In this document: positions 1-8,900 of the stretch, piece by piece | Numbering within the stretch: position 1 is the stretch's first letter | Layout: every line of letters starts with the position of its first letter | Source: CAYQDF01 sp964416175 | Lineage (GTDB): Bacteria > Chloroflexota > Anaerolineae > Anaerolineales > UBA4823 | Length of the DNA stretch: 21,913 nucleotides | Reading direction: 5' to 3' | Assembly: GCA_964416175.1 (NCBI GenBank) | Contig: CAYQDF010000050.1 | Coordinates: forward strand, 1-21,913 | Translations under genes and position numbers: made by a program | The notes under the pieces: model-generated | The model's database searches: none | The model's input: only the letters and a program-made list of their open reading frames with translations | What the model was told of the DNA's origin: nothing

Positions 1-591
1 GACCGCCGCAGCAGTGAAAGGCCGGGCAAGGGCGAGCGCGCCGAGCGCCAGCCCAGCGGTCACAGTGGGCAGCCAGCGGCGCGGGCGGCTCCGGTCTCCA
101 AATCCATCGATCCAGGCCAGGGCGAACGCTGCGCTTAGCACCAATCCGAACGGGTGGGAGAGCAGCGATCCGGAGTTCATGAGGAAAAACGGCGAGGTCG
201 CCGTGAGGACGGCGGCCAGGACCCCGACCGTCTCCCCCAGCAGCTTCTGGGCCAGGCGGTACGTCAGCCAGACGCCCAAACCGGCGAGAAGCGGATTCAC
301 GAAAGAGCGGACTCCGAGACGCACCCCCACGGCGAGCAGGGCCGGCCAGCCGAGCGGGTATTTCCCGAATCTTTGCCCGTTGTAATCCACCACGAACGGG
401 ACCAGAAAGCTGTGCCGTTCCGGGGGGGTGGGCACCGTCAGCCTGCCGCCAGCGATCGCTTCCGCCTGCCAGACATAAGCGATCTCATCCTCGAGGTGCG
501 GGATGGCTTCGAAATAGCGCACGGTGACGTAATACGCCGCCAGGGCAGCCATCAGGGAAAACAGCAGGGCGATGCGGTCGGCGCGGGACAT
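1..591 (-). CDS. GT-C family membrane glycosyltransferase (ArnT/PMT-like), N-terminal part
   Basis: Partial: 197 codons from the ATG at 591 are visible and the frame is still open at base 1. The N-terminus (about residues 7-25) is a hydrophobic helix. It is followed by an acidic first loop with D35-E36 (PHLEDEIAYVWQAEAI), the place where ArnT/PMT GT-C enzymes carry their catalytic acidic pair, and then a GKYPLGWPALLA segment typical of that family's next loop. More hydrophobic segments follow (about 95-115, 120-140, 145-160). Family knowledge: such proteins transfer a sugar from a polyprenyl-phosphate donor on the outer face of the membrane. The substrate cannot be told here. It starts 27 bp after the nucleotidase gene in the same direction, so it is probably the distal gene of that operon. 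No clear Shine-Dalgarno sequence is visible. The fold call is fairly sure; specificity is unknown. Confidence 0.75.
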   Translation of the reverse strand, partial: MSRADRIALLFSLMAALAAYYVTVRYFEAIPHLEDEIAYVWQAEAIAGGRLTVPTPPERHSFLVPFVVDYNGQRFGKYPLGWPALLAVGVRLGVRSFVNPLLAGLGVWLTYRLAQKLLGETVGVLAAVLTATSPFFLMNSGSLLSHPFGLVLSAAFALAWIDGFGDRSRPRRWLPTVTAGLALGALALARPFTAAAV

Positions 592-618
592 CTGCCGGTC
601 TGTGCTAAATCATCAGGT

Positions 619-1614
619 TCAGGCGGATATCGCCTGCAAAGCATGCAACGCAGCGGGATGGAGATGGCCGTTGGAGGCCAGGATCCCGCGGTTTTTCGCG
701 AGCGTCCTGCCGGTGGAAAAGTCCAGCGCTTTCCCTTCCAGGTCGGTGACCAGGCCTCCAGCCTCCGTGATCAGGAGCGACCCGGCAGCCTGGTCCCAGA
801 TCTTCTCCCTGTAGTCAGGCTGGCTGGGAGACAACAGCCGCAGGTAGAGCTCCCCATGCCCGGCAGCGAGCAGGACGTACTTGGCCTGGCTGTCCAGCCT
901 GACCGGTTCTACGGCGGTACCCATCGCGTGGGCGAACTGGTCGATCTGGCCGACGTTTGTGTGCCCGGACTCGAACGAGCGCAGGATCCGGGCCTGGACA
1001 GGATCCGCGATCGAGGACGCGGCTGCGCGGGAAAGTTCCATATCATTGCCCTCCAGCTCCCCAAGCCATGCGCCCGAGCCCATGGCCGCGATGGCTATCG
1101 TGCCCGGGCCGCCAACCTCGAGCCTGTGCCCATCTGCCAGATTTGGGCAGCCCAGCACGCCGACCAGCACCTCGCCGTTTTCGATCAGCGCCAGGGCGAC
1201 GGCGTACTGGTCGCCGCGCAGAAAACCCTTCGTCCCGTCGATCGGGTCCAGCGTCCAGAATCTCCCCGTTGGTCTCCCGGCACCCCGATCAATCCATCCG
1301 CACACAGAGTCAGGAGTTGCCCCGGGTGCAGCCCGGGAGACGAATTCGACGACCTGCTCCAGGGTGGCTTTCGATTCCGGTTTCCGGAGCTCCGTAGAGT
1401 CCTCCTCCCCGACCAGGGGATAGCCTGGAAAGGCGCGGTCGAGCAGATGCGCGACCAGGGCCTGTGATGCGAAATCGGCGACGGTGACCGGCGAACGATC
1501 GTCTTTGGTCAGCGCTGCGGGGACGAGCTCTTCCTGGACCTGCCTGACCAGGCGCGAGGCCCGGCGGACTGCGTCCAGTGCGAAACGGATCTCGGGAACA
1601 TCGATGTCAAGCAT
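619..1614 (-). CDS. cysQ: CysQ/HAL2-type 3'(2'),5'-bisphosphate nucleotidase (inositol monophosphatase superfamily)
   Basis: The product is 331 aa. The metal-binding signature of the lithium-sensitive phosphatase superfamily is complete: D47 (TVADFASQ), E70-E71 (LVGEEDS), D123-x-x-D126-G-T (WTLDPIDGTKGF) and W273-D274 (WDQAAG). The extended form DPIDGTKGFLRGDQYAVALA is characteristic of HAL2-like PAP phosphatases rather than plain inositol monophosphatases. The likely reaction is hydrolysis of 3'-phosphoadenosine 5'-phosphate to AMP in the cytoplasm, in sulfur assimilation or nucleotide detoxification. The frame stays open upstream, but the start at 1614 is chosen because AAGGAAG lies 5 bp before it. 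It overlaps the end of rimO by 8 bp, suggesting translational coupling. An alternative ATG at 1632 has no ribosome binding site. Inositol monophosphatase activity cannot be excluded. Confidence 0.85.
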   Translation of the reverse strand: MLDIDVPEIRFALDAVRRASRLVRQVQEELVPAALTKDDRSPVTVADFASQALVAHLLDRAFPGYPLVGEEDSTELRKPESKATLEQVVEFVSRAAPGATPDSVCGWIDRGAGRPTGRFWTLDPIDGTKGFLRGDQYAVALALIENGEVLVGVLGCPNLADGHRLEVGGPGTIAIAAMGSGAWLGELEGNDMELSRAAASSIADPVQARILRSFESGHTNVGQIDQFAHAMGTAVEPVRLDSQAKYVLLAAGHGELYLRLLSPSQPDYREKIWDQAAGSLLITEAGGLVTDLEGKALDFSTGRTLAKNRGILASNGHLHPAALHALQAISA

Positions 1615-2998
1615 AAGGTCTTCCTTGTCCATTGAAGATGAGGGGGCGCTGTGTATCGACGACGCCGGTGAGATCGTAAGCCAGCCCCCCAGTGATGCGC
1701 ACCGGCACCATTTCGCCGACCGGGATCTCACCTTCAACGATCGTCAGGCCGTCGATCTCAGGGGCGTCGCGGTAAGTCCGCCCCATCGATAGGCCATCAT
1801 TCGTGCCCTCGACCAGCACGTCGAGAGTCCTCCCAACCTGGGATTGGTTCAGCTCCAGGGAGATCCTCTGCTGCAGTTCCATGAGGCGGTTCCACCGCTC
1901 TGCTTTTACCTCCTGTGGAACCGGGTCGCCGTAAGCCGCGCTGGCTGTGCCAGGTTCGAATGAAAACTGGAAAGCGCCGACCCTGTCGAAGCGGATCTGC
2001 CGGACGAATTCCAGCAGCGCCTGGAATTCCAGCTCGGTCTCGCCAGGGTAGCCAACGATAAAGGTCGTCCGCAGGGCCAGGCCCGGAATGGCGGCGCGCA
2101 TCTTATCGAGCGTCCGGTAGACCCACTCGATGTTGGCCGGCCGCCGCATACGCCGCAGGACCGCGGGATGAGCGTGCTGAAGCGGCATGTCGAGGTAGGG
2201 GAGGATCTGAGGGTGAGCAGCCATCACTTCGATCAGGCGATCGGTGACGTAACCCGGATAAGCATACATCACACGGATCCAGTCTACGCCCGTGGTAAGC
2301 CGGGCCGCCTCCAGAACCGCGACCATCTCTGCGAGCAGCACTGCCAGCCCGTCCTTCATACCCAGGTCGTGCCCGTAGTCGGTCGTGTCCTGCGCGATCA
2401 AGATCAGCTCCCGGACGCCTGCCTTCTGTAATGCGAGTGCCTCGGTCAGGATAGCCTCCTTGGGGCGGCTGACGGCGGTGCCTTTGATCAACGGGATGGC
2501 GCAGAAAGCGCATGGGCGCCGGCAACCATCGGCGATCTTTATATAAGCGCTGGCGCCTTGAACGGCAACCCGTTGCACCCCCACCTCATCCATGACCGTC
2601 GTTGGCGATTCGGGCAGATGGTAGATCGGCGCTGGATGGCCGTTCTTGCGCAGCTGGCGCACCACTCCCACGATGTCTACCCACCGGCGGGTCCCGATGA
2701 TCCCGTCGATGCCGGGCACCTCCCGGGCGACCTCCATCCCATACCGCTGCGTCAGGCAGCCGGCGGCGATCAACAACTGGTCCTTCCTTTTCCCTGCCGC
2801 CAGCTCACGCAGGAGATCGAAAGATTCTTCCTTCGCTGGCCTGATGAAGCCGCAGGTGTTGACAATCAACACGCCTGCCTGGCCCGGATCCGAGACGGGG
2901 CGATAGCCCTCGGCACGGAGCAGCTGGGCCATCGACTCCGAATCGACTGTGTTTTTCGAACACCCTAAGGACACCAGGTAGAATGTGTTTTTCTGCAT
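1607..2998 (-). CDS. rimO: Ribosomal protein S12 methylthiotransferase RimO
   Basis: The product is 463 aa, a normal RimO length. The N-terminal MTTase domain starts with LVSLGCSKNTVDSE and carries the auxiliary 4Fe-4S cysteines C13, C49 (VNTCGFIRPAKEES, the RimO-type version) and C81. The radical SAM core has C159-x3-C163-x2-C166 (GCRRPCAFC). A C-terminal TRAM domain spans about residues 395-460. Family knowledge: RimO methylthiolates the conserved aspartate of ribosomal protein S12 using SAM, sulfide and two Fe-S clusters. The frame is open upstream to 3238, but the family N-terminus aligns at the ATG at 2998, and the upstream part lies over the end of the RodZ-like gene in another frame. 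It lies 40 bp downstream of that gene and overlaps the nucleotidase start by 8 bp. No strong Shine-Dalgarno sequence is seen. The RimO call over MiaB rests on the NTCGFI/AKEES pattern. Confidence 0.93.
   Translation of the reverse strand: MQKNTFYLVSLGCSKNTVDSESMAQLLRAEGYRPVSDPGQAGVLIVNTCGFIRPAKEESFDLLRELAAGKRKDQLLIAAGCLTQRYGMEVAREVPGIDGIIGTRRWVDIVGVVRQLRKNGHPAPIYHLPESPTTVMDEVGVQRVAVQGASAYIKIADGCRRPCAFCAIPLIKGTAVSRPKEAILTEALALQKAGVRELILIAQDTTDYGHDLGMKDGLAVLLAEMVAVLEAARLTTGVDWIRVMYAYPGYVTDRLIEVMAAHPQILPYLDMPLQHAHPAVLRRMRRPANIEWVYRTLDKMRAAIPGLALRTTFIVGYPGETELEFQALLEFVRQIRFDRVGAFQFSFEPGTASAAYGDPVPQEVKAERWNRLMELQQRISLELNQSQVGRTLDVLVEGTNDGLSMGRTYRDAPEIDGLTIVEGEIPVGEMVPVRITGGLAYDLTGVVDTQRPLIFNGQGRPYA
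1620..1626 (-). promoter_or_regulatory. Ribosome binding site deciding the nucleotidase start
   Basis: On the minus strand AAGGAAG lies 5 bp upstream of the ATG at 1614, inside the 3' end of rimO. This favours that ATG over the one six codons upstream (1632), which has no purine-rich stretch before it. Confidence 0.6.
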
Positions 2999-3038
2999 CA
3001 ATCCATACCAGTCTTGAAATCCGTTTGCTTCGCCGGCC

Positions 3039-4316
3039 TCACGGGACCTGAGTCTCTGGCGGTGTCTCCACGAGCGGGGTCGTGCCGGTTGCCTGGGGGG
3101 TGGCGGTTGGCGTCGGCGTAACCGATGGTGGTGGGAGAACCAGCCCTTCCGGGGTGAACACCCGATGGACGACCTCGCCATAGACACCCAACACGCCCAA
3201 ATCGGTCTGGGCAAAATAGACCTGCAGGGCGGCTCCATTGCCTGTCAGCAATTCGATCCGGTTTGTCCCGGCGAAGGCGTGCGCGGACCCAGGCAAGACC
3301 CTACCTTCGAATTCAACCACGCCATCCACAGTCACCCGTATCCACGCCCGCTGGAGGACGGTGATGTACACCTGGACTGGCGCGTCGCTGAGCGTTGGAA
3401 GAGGGGTGGCAAGCGTAGGTTCTGAGGCGACCTCCCCCGCGGCCAGTTCCGTCTCCGTCAGCGTCCCCGGTACCGGTGTGTTCGCTGCAGGTGAGGGAGT
3501 GGACGCAATTTCAAAGGTGGCCTCCACTTCTGGCGTCGCAAGGATAGCGTCTGCCACCGATGGCAATGTTACTTCCGGCTCTTCCGCCGCCTGCAGCGCA
3601 TTGATCCGCAGGACACTCCAGATCACGAAGCCGACCAGCAGGGCTACCAGCCCTCCAAAGAACAGGAATTCCATGGGCAGCCAGCTCCGGATAGGACCCC
3701 GGCGGAATTTTCTGACCGGCCGGGCAGCAGGCAGAGGCAACGCTGCTGCCCGCTTTTCGGCCAGCCTGGCCTGCAGTCCATCAGCGAAGCGCAACAAAAG
3801 AGGCTCTGGGTCCAATCCCAGGAAGGTGGCGTAATTTTGGAGCATTCCGCGGCCCTGGACCGGCGAAGGCAACCCTTCCAGGTCCCCCTCCTCCAGAGCG
3901 AGGAGGTAATGGCGGCGCAGCCGGGTGTTGCGTTCGACCTCCTCTAAAGAGAATCCGAGCGTTTCACGCCGCCTTTGCAGGGTCTCCCCGAGTTGCCTGA
4001 AGATGACGCGCGATCCGACAGGCGGAGATTCGAGCGGCTGGGCCGGGAGCGGGGCAGGTTCTGCCAAATCGACAGCTGGTTGTTCCGGTTCACCGTCGAT
4101 AAGCTCGAGCAGACTCTCGGCGTCCAGATCGAGATATCTGGCATAGGCGCGCAAGAAACCTCTCGCTTGCGCTTTTGATGGCAGGCGGCTAAAATCCCCG
4201 GTCTCGAGCGCCTCGAGATAGTACACCCGGATCCGCGTCCCTTCAGCAGCCTGTTCCAGGGAGAGGTTGCGCTCCTGGCGCGCCTGGCGGAGTTGGTCGC
4301 CGAGGATCTGGCTCAT
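3039..4316 (-). CDS. RodZ-like membrane protein with two tandem HTH domains
   Basis: The product is 425 aa. Residues about 5-75 form a RodZ-type (HTH_25) helix-turn-helix (LRQARQERNLSLEQAAEGTR then YLEALETGDFSRLPS). Residues about 108-182 repeat it (LGETLQRRRETLGFSLEEVE then YLLALEEGDLEGLPS). A basic stretch (202-210) and one transmembrane helix (about 216-236) follow. After a Thr/Pro/Glu-rich linker comes a beta-rich extracytoplasmic DUF4115-like domain (about 313-394), and then a Pro/Thr tail (395-425). RodZ normally has one HTH and links MreB to the elongasome; in this protein the HTH is duplicated. The cytoplasmic N-terminus and outside C-terminus follow the RodZ layout. It sits between rplI (83 bp upstream) and rimO (40 bp downstream), so it is probably co-transcribed. 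A cell-shape role is inference; a membrane-bound regulator is possible. Confidence 0.8.
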   Translation of the reverse strand: MSQILGDQLRQARQERNLSLEQAAEGTRIRVYYLEALETGDFSRLPSKAQARGFLRAYARYLDLDAESLLELIDGEPEQPAVDLAEPAPLPAQPLESPPVGSRVIFRQLGETLQRRRETLGFSLEEVERNTRLRRHYLLALEEGDLEGLPSPVQGRGMLQNYATFLGLDPEPLLLRFADGLQARLAEKRAAALPLPAARPVRKFRRGPIRSWLPMEFLFFGGLVALLVGFVIWSVLRINALQAAEEPEVTLPSVADAILATPEVEATFEIASTPSPAANTPVPGTLTETELAAGEVASEPTLATPLPTLSDAPVQVYITVLQRAWIRVTVDGVVEFEGRVLPGSAHAFAGTNRIELLTGNGAALQVYFAQTDLGVLGVYGEVVHRVFTPEGLVLPPPSVTPTPTATPQATGTTPLVETPPETQVP

Positions 4317-4399
4317 GAAGATGAAACCGAATGATTGGAAAAAAGCAACCTTAATAAATCGGTCGCGAGATCAACCAGACCTTGCCATCTGGACTGGCT

Positions 4400-4999
4400 T
4401 CACCCTTCCGCGCCGGGTTCCTCTTCTCCAAATCCGGAGGGTGCCTGCGGCGGCTCTGTCTCAGGTCCAGCCGGGCTTTCCGCACCAAGCGGTTCTTCCT
4501 CAAGGATCGGAGAGGCGGTTTCCTCAAAAACGCCTTGCTCCACGGCAGGTGCTTCACCTTCTCGATATACGATGACCGTCACTTCCGGGACCAGGTCCAC
4601 CGTCAGGCGGACATTGACCTTGTGCTCTCCAAGGGAGCGCAGAGGTTGGGCATCGATCTGCCGGCGCGTGATCTCGACCCCCGCCTTTCGACTCAGAGCG
4701 TCGGCAATCATTTGGGTCGTCACCGAACCGTAGAGCTTGCCTGTTTCACTGGCGCGCGCCGGGAAGCTCAACACAGCACCGCTCAACCTCTCGGCGACGC
4801 CGCTCATTTCCTGATTCAGTTCCTGGCGCTTGGCGCTGGCTTCCTGGCGGATGCGGTCTGCCTGCTTGAGTGCACCGGGAGTGGCCAGGACTGCCATCCC
4901 TTGTGGAAGGAGATAGTTGCGGCCGTAACCATCCGCCACCCGTTTCACCTCTCCCGCCCGTCCCAGTTTATAAACATCCTTAACCAACAATACTTTCAT
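4400..4999 (-). CDS. rplI: 50S ribosomal protein L9 with acidic C-terminal extension
   Basis: The product is 199 aa. Residues 1-148 are a complete L9: an N-terminal rRNA-binding domain (MKVLLVKDVYKLGRAGEVK, then VADGYGRNYLLPQGMA), the long connecting helix (about 42-76), and a C-terminal domain (KLYGSVTTQMIADAL, ending with the VTVIVYRE strand). L9 binds 23S rRNA at the base of the L1 stalk and helps reading-frame maintenance. Residues 149-199 are an extra tail rich in Glu, Pro, Ala and Gly with almost no basic residues, absent from the usual roughly 148-aa protein. The start at 4999 matches the family N-terminus; a weak AAAGGG lies about 10 bp upstream. The upstream in-frame extension is not conserved and lies in the promoter/leader. 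It is the first gene of the leftward operon. Confidence 0.95.
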   Translation of the reverse strand: MKVLLVKDVYKLGRAGEVKRVADGYGRNYLLPQGMAVLATPGALKQADRIRQEASAKRQELNQEMSGVAERLSGAVLSFPARASETGKLYGSVTTQMIADALSRKAGVEITRRQIDAQPLRSLGEHKVNVRLTVDLVPEVTVIVYREGEAPAVEQGVFEETASPILEEEPLGAESPAGPETEPPQAPSGFGEEEPGAEG

Positions 5000-5097
5000 C
5001 TTAATCAAGCCCTTTCTATACGTGTTCTCGATCCTGGCCCCCACAGGAGACACAGAAATCGCGCCCGGGCGAAGGGTACAACGCACCGGGCAGGGAG

Positions 5098-5126
5098 ATT
5101 GTACCAAATGGCGGTAGATGCGTCAA
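5098..5126 (-). promoter_or_regulatory. Sigma70-type promoter of the rplI operon
   Basis: Read on the minus strand, TTGACG (5126-5121) is followed after exactly 17 bp by TACAAT (5103-5098), close to the TTGACA/TATAAT consensus. Transcription would start near 5091 and give a leader of about 90 nt before the rplI ATG. It is back to back with the recO promoter region. Confidence 0.75.
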
Positions 5127-5143
5127 TCGGACCGCTACTGAAT

Positions 5144-5149
5144 TATAAT
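5144..5149 (+). promoter_or_regulatory. -10 box of recO, predicted leaderless start
   Basis: A perfect TATAAT ends 7 nt before the A of the recO ATG (5156), so the transcript should begin at or beside the start codon. No Shine-Dalgarno sequence and no good -35 box is visible. Confidence 0.6.
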
Positions 5150-5155
5150 CATCAC

Positions 5156-5917
5156 ATGGTAAGTACGGAACGGACGCTGCAAACAGATGCAATTGTGCTG
5201 CGCCACACCGACTGGGGCGAAGCGGACCGCCTGCTCTGGTTATACACCCGCAAGGAGGGGAAGCTGCGCGCCCTCGCCAAAGGGGTGCGGAAAATACGTT
5301 CCCGAAAGGCCGGGCATCTGGAGCCGTTCACGCAGGTGTCCCTCTTGCTCGCCAGGGGAAGAGATTTTTGGATCGTCACACAGGCTGAGACGGTTGATGC
5401 TTTCCGCCATCTTCGGGAAGACCTCGTGTGCGTCGGTTATGCTTCATACGTTGTAGAACTGTTGGACCGCTTCACCTATGAAGGGGACGAGAACCAAAAA
5501 CTTTATAGGCTGCTTGCCGATTCACTCTCCCGGCTCAATACTGCCCTGGACCCGACTGTGCCGCTGCGGTACTATGAAGTTCACCTGCTCGATCTCCTCG
5601 GTTACCGGCCTCAGCTGTTTCAATGCGTGCGCTGTAAGAATGAAACACAGCCTGAGGACCAGTACTTTTCGATCTCGCTCGGTGGTGTTTTATGCCCGAA
5701 GTGCGGTCCGTACGTCTCAGATGCCGGCCCGATCTCCGTGGATCCCCTGCGGTATCTGAGACATTTTCAACGCAGCTCCTTCTCAGCAGTCGCAGGGATC
5801 ACCCTGCCCTCCTGGGTAAACCGCCAGCTCGAGTCATTCTTACAGCATTACTTCACCTACCATCTGGAGAGGGCCCTCAACACCCCTGAATTCATCCAGC
5901 GGGTGAGGCACACCTGA
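5156..5917 (+). CDS. recO: DNA repair protein RecO
   Basis: The product is 253 aa, normal RecO length. The N-terminal OB-fold shows the family pattern (TDAIVLRHTDWGEADRLLWL, then GKLRALAKGVRK). A helical domain follows, and then a zinc-binding module with C157-x2-C160 and C180-x2-C183 (CVRC and CPKC). RecO loads RecA onto SSB-coated single-stranded DNA with RecR in the RecFOR repair pathway. The reading frame is open far upstream (to 4382) across rplI, but the family N-terminus (ERTLQTDAIVL) begins just after the ATG at 5156, and a TATAAT box 7 nt before it fits a leaderless mRNA. It is divergent from rplI and convergent with the large sensor kinase gene. Confidence 0.93.
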   Translation: MVSTERTLQTDAIVLRHTDWGEADRLLWLYTRKEGKLRALAKGVRKIRSRKAGHLEPFTQVSLLLARGRDFWIVTQAETVDAFRHLREDLVCVGYASYVVELLDRFTYEGDENQKLYRLLADSLSRLNTALDPTVPLRYYEVHLLDLLGYRPQLFQCVRCKNETQPEDQYFSISLGGVLCPKCGPYVSDAGPISVDPLRYLRHFQRSSFSAVAGITLPSWVNRQLESFLQHYFTYHLERALNTPEFIQRVRHT

Positions 5918-5997
5918 CTCCCGCACCTCAACCCTGCAAAGGGATGGCGCATTAGATGCAGTCTCGCGGTTCTCCACCTGATATTCCCCTGTTCGTG

Positions 5998-8900
5998 TCA
6001 TTCCACGTCATTATAAAGCAGGTCGCTTACTGCCTGGTTAAACACCCCCACCGAGAACGGCTTCTGCAGCCAGTGGACATGACCTTTCTCCAGCACTGCC
6101 TGGTCCTCCTCCTTCACTGGGTGACCTGTGACGAACAGCATCTTGATTTCCGGCCAGCGTTCCAATAGCCGTTCGTACAGATCGATCCCCCCCAGGACCG
6201 GCATCACGACATCACTGACGACCAGGGCAATCTTTTCTGCTTCGCGATCGTAGATCTGGAGAGCCTCCAGCCCGTTTGAAGCGGTCAGGACCCGGTAATT
6301 GCAGTTTTCCAGCAGGGTCTTCAGCGCCTCGCGTGCCGAGAAATCATCCTCGACGAGCAAAATGGTCTCCCCCGCTCCTTTTACGTCTGCCGAGAGTTCC
6401 GTCGATTCCAGACCTTCGGCGGAGGGTTCGCGGGCAGGTAGATAGATGTGGAACGTTGTTCCATATCCGATCTGGCTGTGAACGTCGATGAAACCATCGT
6501 GTTGTTTGATGATCCCGTAGGCTTGAGCGAGCCCCAGCCCGGTGCCCTGTCCGACTGGTTTCGTCGTGAAGAAGGGCTCGAAGATGTGCGGCAGCACTTC
6601 TTCCGAGATCCCCTCACCATAATCCCTGACGGTAATGCGCACCCAGGAACCTGGGGGAATATCGGGACAGGGCGGGGGGGTGTCCTGCTGGACATTTACC
6701 CTTTCGAGTTTGAATTGCAGGACGCCGCCATTGGGTGATGCATCGCGGGCGTTCACAGCCAGGTTGATGAATACCTGCTGCAGCCGCGCCGGGTCGGCGT
6801 CTACCAGGTAGACTCCTGGCTGGTAGGTCAACTCAAGCCGGATGGTCTCCGGCAGCACACGGCGCAAGAGTTTATCCAGTTCTTTCACGAAGGGGAGCAG
6901 GTCTAGCCGGCTCTGTTCCATCACCGAACGACGGCTGAAATCAAGGATCTGGCGGATCAGGCTGGCTGCACGCTCCACCTGCTGCTGGATCACATCCACG
7001 CGGTCGTAGCTGACCTGCCCCAGATTTGGATCGCGCTTCAAAAGGTCAGAGTAAACGACGATGGCAGCCAGGATGTTATTGAAATCATGAGCGATGCCAG
7101 CCGCCAGCTGGCCGACGGTCGCCAGACGTTCCTGCATTTGGATGCGCGCCTGGTATTCACGCTCCTGAGTGACTTCCCGCAGAACCAGCACCCACCCATC
7201 TGACCTCTCACCAGCCTCGAGAGGCTGGGCAGCCAGCTCAAACAAGCGTCGGGGCGGTCCGGGGACCTCCAGCTCGTTCCAGAAGACCTGCGATCCAGGG
7301 CGGAGAATCTCGTGGATTGGAGTCCCACCAAGATGCGTCACATGATCGCCGGTCCTGGCCCTGGCTAAATCCAGAAGGTACCCCTGGGCTATCGGGTTGG
7401 CGAGGACGACCTGGTGGTTGCCGTCCAGGAGGGCGACACCCTCTGGGACAGTCTCGATGATGGACTGGACTTGCCTGGCGTTGTCCTGGATCCTTTCCAG
7501 CAGTGTGATACGCTCCACGGCTCCCCCCAGCTGGCGACCGATCCCTTCTACCAGTGCGATCTCTTCCCCTAACCAGCGATGAGGTTCTTGCGACGCCAGA
7601 CTCATCCCACCAATCCGCCTGCCTTCTGAAATGAGCGGGACCGTGATCGTCGCCCGGATGCCGTAGCGTGTCATCAAGTTTTTGTAGCTTGAAAATTCGA
7701 AATCCTCTTCGACCTCCTCCCAGTCTGCAACCGCGACGATCCCTGCCACCTCTCCCCCATGCGAATTGTGGATATGGCGGCAGGCATCGCCAATCAAGGT
7801 GGTCATGTTGCGCACCACGCGGTGACCTTCGGCCCAAATCCCTCCGATCGACAGGCCAAGCGCCCGGAGCGTGTGATCCAAGGCGGTCCCCAGGAGGTGC
7901 TTCAGGTCCGCGGCGGCAGCGACCTCGGCGATGATCGCATTCATCGCTTCCAGCTGGGCCGTCCGGCGGCGGGTCTCGTCGAACAGGCGAGCGTTGACCA
8001 GCGCCACTGCCGCCTGGCGGGCGAAGGCACGCATAACTTCTTGTTCTGGATCGGATCCGAGGTGGGGCACATTGTAATAACAGCTGATCGCCGCGACCAC
8101 ATCATCCTGGTAAATCAGGGGCCAGACCTCCAGTGCCCTGACACCTTCTTTAAGCGACGGCTGCTTGATCAGCGATTCATCCGGCAGCAGCTCGATGTCG
8201 GAGATCAACAGCTGTTCCGGCCTGGTCATGAGCAGGCCGCCCGGCAGCTCGCCAGCATGTTCTGTGACCTGCTGAATGTACTCCGGCGACACGCCGACGT
8301 ACCAGGGAGCGGCGATCGCGTCGTCATCCTGGCGCAGGTATAATGCGGCCCGATCCGCCTGGCTGAGGGCCATCGCGGCCTCTCCGATCGCGTTGATCAC
8401 TTCGGACAGGCTGAGCGGTCGATTCAGGCCCTCGCTGATGGTTGCTAAATACGCCATGCTTTCTGCCTGCTCCCGGGTCGCAGCGAACAGGCCGAGTCGC
8501 TCCAACACCTGCCCGACCTGGCTGGCGACCTTTTCGACCAGGGCGATCTCCGCCGCTCCGAATTCCCGCGGTTCAGTGGACGCAATCTCCAGCGTGCCGA
8601 CCACTTCTCCGCCAAATATGATCGGCACCAATAACAACGACGTCAGACTGCGCTGCTCCACCATATCCATGAGGGGTTCGAACAAAGGATTGTGCCGAAC
8701 GTCATCGACAGCCAGCGAGCGCCTGCTCTCCAAGATCTGAGTCATGGCCGGGTTGCCGATAACCGGGATCTGCGTCCCCAGGTTGTCCGGCCGTCCGGGG
8801 GCGTGATATTCGGCGATCACCTGGGCAGATGTCAGCTCCCAGTTCAGCAGGGCAAAGCCGACTTCAGGCACCCGAAAGAAGTTTGCCAGTTCTGAACAGA

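Noticed and set aside
154..1467. Plus-strand open frame of 437 codons
   Set aside because: It lies opposite the nucleotidase and GT-C genes, has no family-like motif, and is rich in Gly, Arg, Gln and Pro as expected for an antisense frame in GC-rich DNA.
1615..1737. Longer N-terminus for the nucleotidase
   Set aside because: These 41 residues overlap rimO, have no homology to the family, and the start at 1614 has a good ribosome binding site.
2999..3238. Longer N-terminus for RimO
   Set aside because: It overlaps the end of the RodZ-like gene in another frame and is Arg/Pro-rich; the RimO N-terminus fits the ATG at 2998.
4376..4393. CCAGA/TCTGG hairpin between rplI and the RodZ-like gene
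   Set aside because: The stem is only 5 bp with no T-run; too weak to call a terminator.
4382..5155. Upstream in-frame extension of recO
   Set aside because: It runs through rplI and its promoter on the opposite strand; RecO homology begins only after 5156, where a TATAAT is well placed.
5918..5997. Terminator between convergent recO and the sensor kinase gene
   Set aside because: I looked for a GC-rich hairpin followed by T residues on either strand and saw none.
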